NCBI GenBank assembly: GCA_035573855.1
Contig: DATLZU010000021.1
Location: forward strand, 186,001 to 250,000
Length of the DNA stretch: 64,000 bases
Direction: 5' to 3'
Source of the DNA: DATLZU01 sp035573855
GTDB taxonomy: Bacteria; Nitrospirota; Nitrospiria; Nitrospirales; Nitrospiraceae
Shown here: piece by piece, positions 59,797 to 64,000 of the stretch
How the letters are laid out: each line of letters begins with the position of its first letter
Position numbering within the stretch: position 1 is the stretch's first letter
Notes under the pieces: generated by a model
What the model saw: only the letters and a program-made list of their open reading frames with translations
The model's database searches: none
What the model was told of the DNA's origin: nothing
Position numbers and translations under genes: made by a program

Positions 59797-60591
59797 ATGC
59801 ACTACGAAGATTATTGGGGGTTGCAGGAAGCGCCCTTCGAAAACGTACCGGATCCCCGCTATTATTTTCCTTCGGTCAAGCATGAGTCGGCCCGGCAACG
59901 GCTCCGATATGGGATTCAGGGTCGCAAAGGAGCGGTTATGCTGACCGGAGAGATCGGGTGTGGAAAGACGTTGCTCAGCCGTGAGCTGATTGTGAGCCTT
60001 CCCAGGTCCCAATACGACATTGCTCTGGTCACGAATCCTGCGTTGCAGGCGGGGGACTTTCTTTCCGAGGTGCTCTATCAATTTGGGATTGAGCCTGCCG
60101 GAAGCAAAGCGGAGCAAGTACGCCGCTTAAACGCGAAGCTGTTGACCAATCACGAACAGGGGCTTGAGACCGTACTGATCGTCGATGAAGCGCAGGCCAT
60201 TGAAGATGACCATGTGTTTGAGGATCTCAGGCTACTGCTCAACTTCCAACTGAACTATCGCTTCCTGCTGACGCTGGTCCTGATGGGACAACCGGAACTG
60301 AAGGCGCGGGCCGAACGAAACCCGCAGCTCAATCAACGGATCAGCGTCCGATATCACCTTGCGCCCTTCAACGCCGAAGAGACCCGCGACTATATTGTCA
60401 CCCGCATGATGACAGCCGGTTGTCGACACGAGGTCTTTACCAAGGATGCGATCTGCCGGATCTACGAACACACCCGCGGTGTGTGTCGGCTGATCAATTC
60501 GTTGTGCGATTTCTGCCTCTTGCTGGGAGCGATAGACAAGACCGAACGCATCGACGCCGGGCTGGTTGACCAGGCCTGTCAGATGGTGTGA
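59797..60591 (+). CDS. ExeA-like AAA ATPase
   Basis: A 264-residue AAA+ protein. MHYEDYWGLQEAPFENVPDPRYYF is the classical N terminus of ExeA/TniB-like secretion ATPases, with Walker A GEIGCGKTLLS, Walker B VLIVDEAQAI, sensor VLMGQPEL and LNQRISVRYHLAPF. Unlike full-length ExeA it has no peptidoglycan-binding C terminus. The start ATG 59797 matches the family; the upstream GTG at 59749 is doubtful. The stop overlaps the HD-GYP gene by 4 bp (GTGA), tying it to the signalling operon. The target of its ATPase activity is unknown. Confidence 0.88.
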   Translation: MHYEDYWGLQEAPFENVPDPRYYFPSVKHESARQRLRYGIQGRKGAVMLTGEIGCGKTLLSRELIVSLPRSQYDIALVTNPALQAGDFLSEVLYQFGIEPAGSKAEQVRRLNAKLLTNHEQGLETVLIVDEAQAIEDDHVFEDLRLLLNFQLNYRFLLTLVLMGQPELKARAERNPQLNQRISVRYHLAPFNAEETRDYIVTRMMTAGCRHEVFTKDAICRIYEHTRGVCRLINSLCDFCLLLGAIDKTERIDAGLVDQACQMV

Positions 60592-62825
60592 TCGATCAGG
60601 GACCCAAGGCATTCTGGATGATGGATAAGCGCGGTCAGAAGGCGAACGAGCGGTTCGGTTCTGGTCTTCCCGGCGGCATGCGATCCGATCGACAAGGCGG
60701 TCCCGCTCAATCCGATCCTCCGCTGGACGACAACTGGTACGGGCGTGCCGAACAAGAGCTTTCGCGGATCGCCGATGTAGTTCGTCAGGAACAGAGCTTC
60801 AGTCTGGATGAACTGTCACTCATCGCGAGGGGCATGGTGTCGTCCCTCCGGGCAAGTGATCGGCTTGTTGTGCAGGCGCTTTCCAGTCCGGCCGGAGATC
60901 CTCTCATTACGAACCTTGTCAACGTCGGGATCCTGGCGACCAAGGTCGGGATGGGGTTGGCCTATTATGGGGAGGAACTGGAACGACTCGCCTTGGCCGG
61001 TCTTACGCACGATATCGGAATTTTTGCAGTACCCCCGTCAATAGTGACCAAATCTGGACGGCTGACGCAGGAGGAACGGGCGCTGATTGAGCGTCATCCG
61101 GAACTGGGATTCCGCCTGGTGAAGAAGATCGGCCGAGAGTACGACTGGCTGGCGCAAATTGTTCTACAGGCTCATGAACGCCTGGCAGGCCAGGGGTATC
61201 CCAACAAACTGAAGGGACGGCAGATCAGCGAAATGGCACAGATCATCGGCGTCGTGGACGTGTTTGACGCTCTGATCAGCCCGCGGCCCTATCGACGGCG
61301 GCTGCTGCCGCATGAAGCAATTCGGGAACTCCTGGTAACGGAGAGGACCGCTTTTCCAAGAGAAATCGTGAAAGCGCTCGTCGAGCAATTGTCGGTCTAT
61401 CCGCTCGGAACCGTCGTCCGGCTGAATACCGGTGAAACAGGAGTGGTCGTCCGGACCAACCCGCGGTATCCCATGCGGCCGATTGTACGGGTTGGTGAAA
61501 AACAAGAAGCGGGGGATTCCGCTTATTCCGACGAGATTGACTTGAGCGCGGTGCCGTTGGTTTCCATTGTGGCAGCGCTCGATCCTCCGGCTGTCGACCG
61601 GATCGCTTTTGCATCCGGGTCTTCTGCTCCATTGCCGTCTTCTCAGAAAGCGTCGTTGGCGTCCGAGCAGTTCTCCGTTCTCCTAGAAAGCCTCGATGCT
61701 ATTGCTTCTGCCATCCGGACGGTCGTCGAGACGAAAGGCAGGAACAGCGACGAGGCCAAGGCGCCGTCGGTCCAAACCGCTCCCACGATTCCCCTGGCGC
61801 CGGAAAGGGACACCTCCGATGAGCGGTTCCACAAAGAGGTCTTGGGGCTCTTCGCCTTGGAGGCGCGGGAATGGCTCTCACAAATCCAGGGCGCCTTGAG
61901 GAAACTGCAAGGTGAGCCCTCGTTTCATTTGCGCGCCAAGTTGGCGGACGTGATTCGCCATGGCATCACCAATCTGGGCAAGTCTGCCGCCACCGTGCAG
62001 TTATCTGACATCGAGCATATGGCGTTCAGTCTATTGCCCCTCCTTCAATCGGTCGGAGGCCGGGAAATGGTCGCGACAAGCGAGCAATTGGCTTCCTTGC
62101 AGGAAGGAATCGACCGTATTACCGCCGCGGTCCGGGATTTGACGGCGGGTCACGATGTCGCTGCGCACGTTGCGCCGCCAGACTCTCAAATCCCTGTGGG
62201 AACCGACATGAACCTCAGCGGGCCGGTCTCTCCAGAAATGGGGGAGCAAGAACCGTCGCAACCCGATGCTGAATTACAGCGGCCGAGAGGTTCTGCTCCG
62301 ATCCTGGATGTCCTGCGCGACTGGCGTGATGCGAGACCGCGATCCATCGGACTCACGCGGGACGTGTTGGATACGGTCATCCGATTGGCTGAACAAGAGA
62401 TGGAAGATGCAACCGGGACGGTCGATGCTCGGACCATTGAACGAATCTTGCGGAAACTTGAGGGAATGGATGAACAGTTTTTCGCGGAGGTCCAGAAACG
62501 TGTCCCGTTGATCATACGCGCGGTGTCTGCTTTGCGGGCAAGATGTGCGGAGACGGCGATTTCCAGCGAGAGTCTTGAACCGATCGTTGCGGAGGTGGAG
62601 TGTCTTTATGAAGCGGCCAGGAAGGTCAATGCCTCCGCCATTATGCTTTTTTTGCAAGGACTGGGAACCTTTTTGACAGTGGCGGCCCATCGGAAGGTGA
62701 CGCTAGCCCTGCAACGGCTCGAAGCCGTTGAAGCCCGGCTTCACGCGCTGATTCCCATGGCCCAGCAATGGGTCGATGTCGGACGCATCGAGCGAGCGTC
62801 GATCGGTGAAATCCTTCCAGCCTGA
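60588..62825 (+). CDS. HD-GYP domain protein with C-terminal pseudo-Hpt region
   Basis: A 745-residue protein starting at GTG. Residues about 100-250 form an HD-GYP domain (LTHDIGIFAVPPSI, IERHPELGFRL, AHERLAGQGYP, VVDVFDALISPRPYRR). The canonical HHERxDGxGYP is AHERLAGQGYP here, losing one histidine and the aspartate, and the lysine after HDIG is isoleucine, so cyclic-di-GMP hydrolysis is doubtful. Residues about 410-745 repeat the architecture of the 58708 protein, including LFALEAREWLSQIQGAL, TNLGKSAATVQL with no histidine, and the ending MAQQWVDVGRIERASIGEILPA. It closes the operon. Confidence 0.85.
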   Translation: MIDQGPKAFWMMDKRGQKANERFGSGLPGGMRSDRQGGPAQSDPPLDDNWYGRAEQELSRIADVVRQEQSFSLDELSLIARGMVSSLRASDRLVVQALSSPAGDPLITNLVNVGILATKVGMGLAYYGEELERLALAGLTHDIGIFAVPPSIVTKSGRLTQEERALIERHPELGFRLVKKIGREYDWLAQIVLQAHERLAGQGYPNKLKGRQISEMAQIIGVVDVFDALISPRPYRRRLLPHEAIRELLVTERTAFPREIVKALVEQLSVYPLGTVVRLNTGETGVVVRTNPRYPMRPIVRVGEKQEAGDSAYSDEIDLSAVPLVSIVAALDPPAVDRIAFASGSSAPLPSSQKASLASEQFSVLLESLDAIASAIRTVVETKGRNSDEAKAPSVQTAPTIPLAPERDTSDERFHKEVLGLFALEAREWLSQIQGALRKLQGEPSFHLRAKLADVIRHGITNLGKSAATVQLSDIEHMAFSLLPLLQSVGGREMVATSEQLASLQEGIDRITAAVRDLTAGHDVAAHVAPPDSQIPVGTDMNLSGPVSPEMGEQEPSQPDAELQRPRGSAPILDVLRDWRDARPRSIGLTRDVLDTVIRLAEQEMEDATGTVDARTIERILRKLEGMDEQFFAEVQKRVPLIIRAVSALRARCAETAISSESLEPIVAEVECLYEAARKVNASAIMLFLQGLGTFLTVAAHRKVTLALQRLEAVEARLHALIPMAQQWVDVGRIERASIGEILPA

Positions 62826-63160
62826 TTCCCCACCGATGAAATAGGTCGTCCAGCCTCCAATTCCCGTAACGATTTACCTGAGCGACTCGCCGAGTCCGTT
62901 GAAATCTCGATGGATCCGTCGCCCAAAATGTGGGCAGTTCGCGCACAACATCGACCAGACGGCGGAAGCTCTCTCCATCCACACCCTTGGCCACCACCAG
63001 TCCACAAAAGGTGTGGATTGGCGACCTGTTGCCGATACCGGAATGAGCGGAAGCCCCGTCATGTGCCAAGCGCAAGGGACCCGCGCTATAATTCGGCGCC
63101 GCCGCGCGCTGGGAAAGGCGCTGCACTGGGCGGCGTGCAGCTGGGGTGCTGTCGACGACG
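62826..63160. other. Gap before the small membrane protein
   Basis: No gene is supported on either strand. A perfect TATAAT lies at 63087-63092, about 70 nt before the next start, but the -35 hexamer is not recognisable. It probably drives the 63161 gene. Confidence 0.45.
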
Positions 63161-63682
63161 ATGCCGAAGTTAGTGACCATCAAGCGATTGGAAGGGAGCG
63201 TCGAGAAAGCCAGAGATTATGTTAAGACGCATATTCTCTTTCCGTCCGGCCTTCTGGGGTTGATCTTCATGGTCGCCGGAACCGCGGCCTTGGGTTACCA
63301 GTTGCTTGCGATGGAGAGCTATAGTTGGGCGACGTTCGTGCAAAGCACGGGGTTGCTGGTATTGGGAGCTGTGTTGGGTTGGGGGCAAACGAAATATCAT
63401 CAATACCTCTTGCGCGAGCATCCGGATGTGTTTGCGTCTCGAATGAAGACTTTCCTGCGAGCTCCTCGCGGCCGCGCGAAAAGAGAGCCGGCCCTGTCGC
63501 CGCTCATTCATCGGGGGCGCGAATTCGTTCCGTTGGCTTACCTGGCCGGGATGCTCGTCTTGCTCGCGGCTTCGACCGTGAGTGCCATGCTCGGAGATGT
63601 GTACTACCTGGCGGCGTATCTCATGCCTTGGGCGGGATTTTTCTGGGCCAAGCTGTTCTTTTGGCGGGGTGTGATCCGATAG
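63161..63682 (+). CDS. Small integral membrane protein of unknown function
   Basis: A 173-residue protein with at least four hydrophobic segments: GLLGLIFMVAGTAALGYQLL, FVQSTGLLVLGAVLGWG, FVPLAYLAGMLVLLAASTVSAML and YYLAAYLMPWAGFFWAKLFF. A basic linker (about residues 100-120) separates the two pairs. No family is recognised. ATG 63161 is chosen over GTG 63146. It converges with lpxD and stands apart from the chemosensory operon. Confidence 0.72.
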   Translation: MPKLVTIKRLEGSVEKARDYVKTHILFPSGLLGLIFMVAGTAALGYQLLAMESYSWATFVQSTGLLVLGAVLGWGQTKYHQYLLREHPDVFASRMKTFLRAPRGRAKREPALSPLIHRGREFVPLAYLAGMLVLLAASTVSAMLGDVYYLAAYLMPWAGFFWAKLFFWRGVIR

Positions 63683-63706
63683 AGGGCAGGCGACGGTGCC
63701 CACCGC

Positions 63707-64000
63707 TCAGGGGCGCCGTTGGTTCTTTTTCGTCCGCGCTCTCGCTTCCAGAAGTCGAATCCGTTCCTCCAGTTCGCGCACTTTCTGGCGTAACTCGGGC
63801 AATCGGGGGATAATGGCCTGAGCCTTGATGAAGGTCTCGTGCGGCATAGCCGGGGCTCCGGACACGATCTGATTCGGTTCCAGGTTGCGCGTGACTCCGG
63901 CACGGGCCGCGATCATGACGTGGTCGCCGATGCGGATGTGGTCGGCCAATCCGGCCTGCCCGCCGACCATCACGTGACGTCCCAGCGACGTGCTACCAGC
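63707..64000 (-). CDS. lpxD: UDP-3-O-acylglucosamine N-acyltransferase, C-terminal part (5' end outside window)
   Basis: 98 codons at the 3' end of the gene, entering the window from the right. GSTSLGRHVMVGGQAGLADHI and IRIGDHVMIAARAGVTRN are the last turns of the left-handed beta helix of LpxD, followed by a C-terminal helical extension (IIPRLPELRQKVRELEERIRLLE). LpxD adds the second acyl chain early in lipid A synthesis. The GTG at 63973 is an internal codon, not a start. It shows a Gram-negative outer membrane with lipid A. Confidence 0.88.
   Translation of the reverse strand, partial: AGSTSLGRHVMVGGQAGLADHIRIGDHVMIAARAGVTRNLEPNQIVSGAPAMPHETFIKAQAIIPRLPELRQKVRELEERIRLLEARARTKKNQRRP

Noticed and set aside
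62641..63183. 180-residue minus-strand frame over the 62.8-63.1 kb gap
   Set aside because: Half of it is antisense to the HD-GYP gene and no motif or RBS supports it.

Overview
ORGANISM. The window is GC-rich (roughly 60% by eye), densely packed bacterial DNA with many 4-bp ATGA/GTGA gene overlaps. The mix of genes (Lpx-type lipid A, FadL and TonB porins, a Pil-Chp-like chemosensory locus, many PAS kinases) points to a Gram-negative bacterium. Protein style and repeat types most resemble Nitrospira (Nitrospirota). That is inference: no nitrite oxidoreductase or rRNA gene is present to prove it. LAYOUT. 1-6.2 kb: surface polysaccharide genes (WbqC-like, LmbE-like deacetylase, DegT aminotransferase, WecA/MraY-like transferase), then mtnA and a FadL-type porin. 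6.3-12 kb: housekeeping genes (ndk, a TPR/glycosidase-like lipoprotein, gcvH, lpdA, a ComEA-like protein, tyrS). 12.3-25.7 kb: an accessory island. It starts with a long inverted-repeat element and ends at tRNA-Gly(CCC), which is followed by a duplicated tRNA 3' end. Its apparent backbone is five genes in one direction: SNF2 helicase, DUF2130 coiled-coil nuclease, OLD-type ATPase/TOPRIM nuclease, type III-like methyltransferase (Mod) and restriction helicase-nuclease (Res). The backbone is interrupted by toxin-antitoxin genes, a GIY-YIG gene bracketed by palindromes, a DUF2283 gene and an MNT/truncated-HEPN pair. The helicase and Mod genes each carry a frameshift plus an in-frame stop, so the system is decaying, phase-switched or mis-sequenced. 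25.8-32 kb: a three-gene two-component block, rpmB and a large minus-strand unknown. 32.3-48.7 kb: a cobalamin uptake, salvage and late-synthesis locus (btuF-C-D, btuB, cobB, cobO, CWC protein, bluB, pduO-type transferase, cobU, cobT, cobS, cbiB, cobD, cbiZ, cobQ). Two cobalamin riboswitches precede btuF and btuB. 49.2-62.8 kb: a haem-binding Tll0287-like protein followed by a chemosensory operon: CheY, CheW, MCP, a CheA with three Hpt domains plus receiver, two more CheW, a REC-coiled-coil protein, a pseudo-Hpt protein, an ExeA-like ATPase, and an HD-GYP protein ending in a paralogous pseudo-Hpt region. 63.1-64 kb: a small membrane protein and the 3' end of lpxD on the minus strand. HOW IT FITS. 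The B12 genes form a near-complete route from cobyrinate, or scavenged cobinamide, to adenosylcobalamin with DMB made by BluB; corrin-ring genes are not here. The chemosensory operon lacks CheR and CheB. Six gene-free or gene-start stretches carry degenerate repeats with an exact 7-nt period, including the variable arm of both riboswitches.
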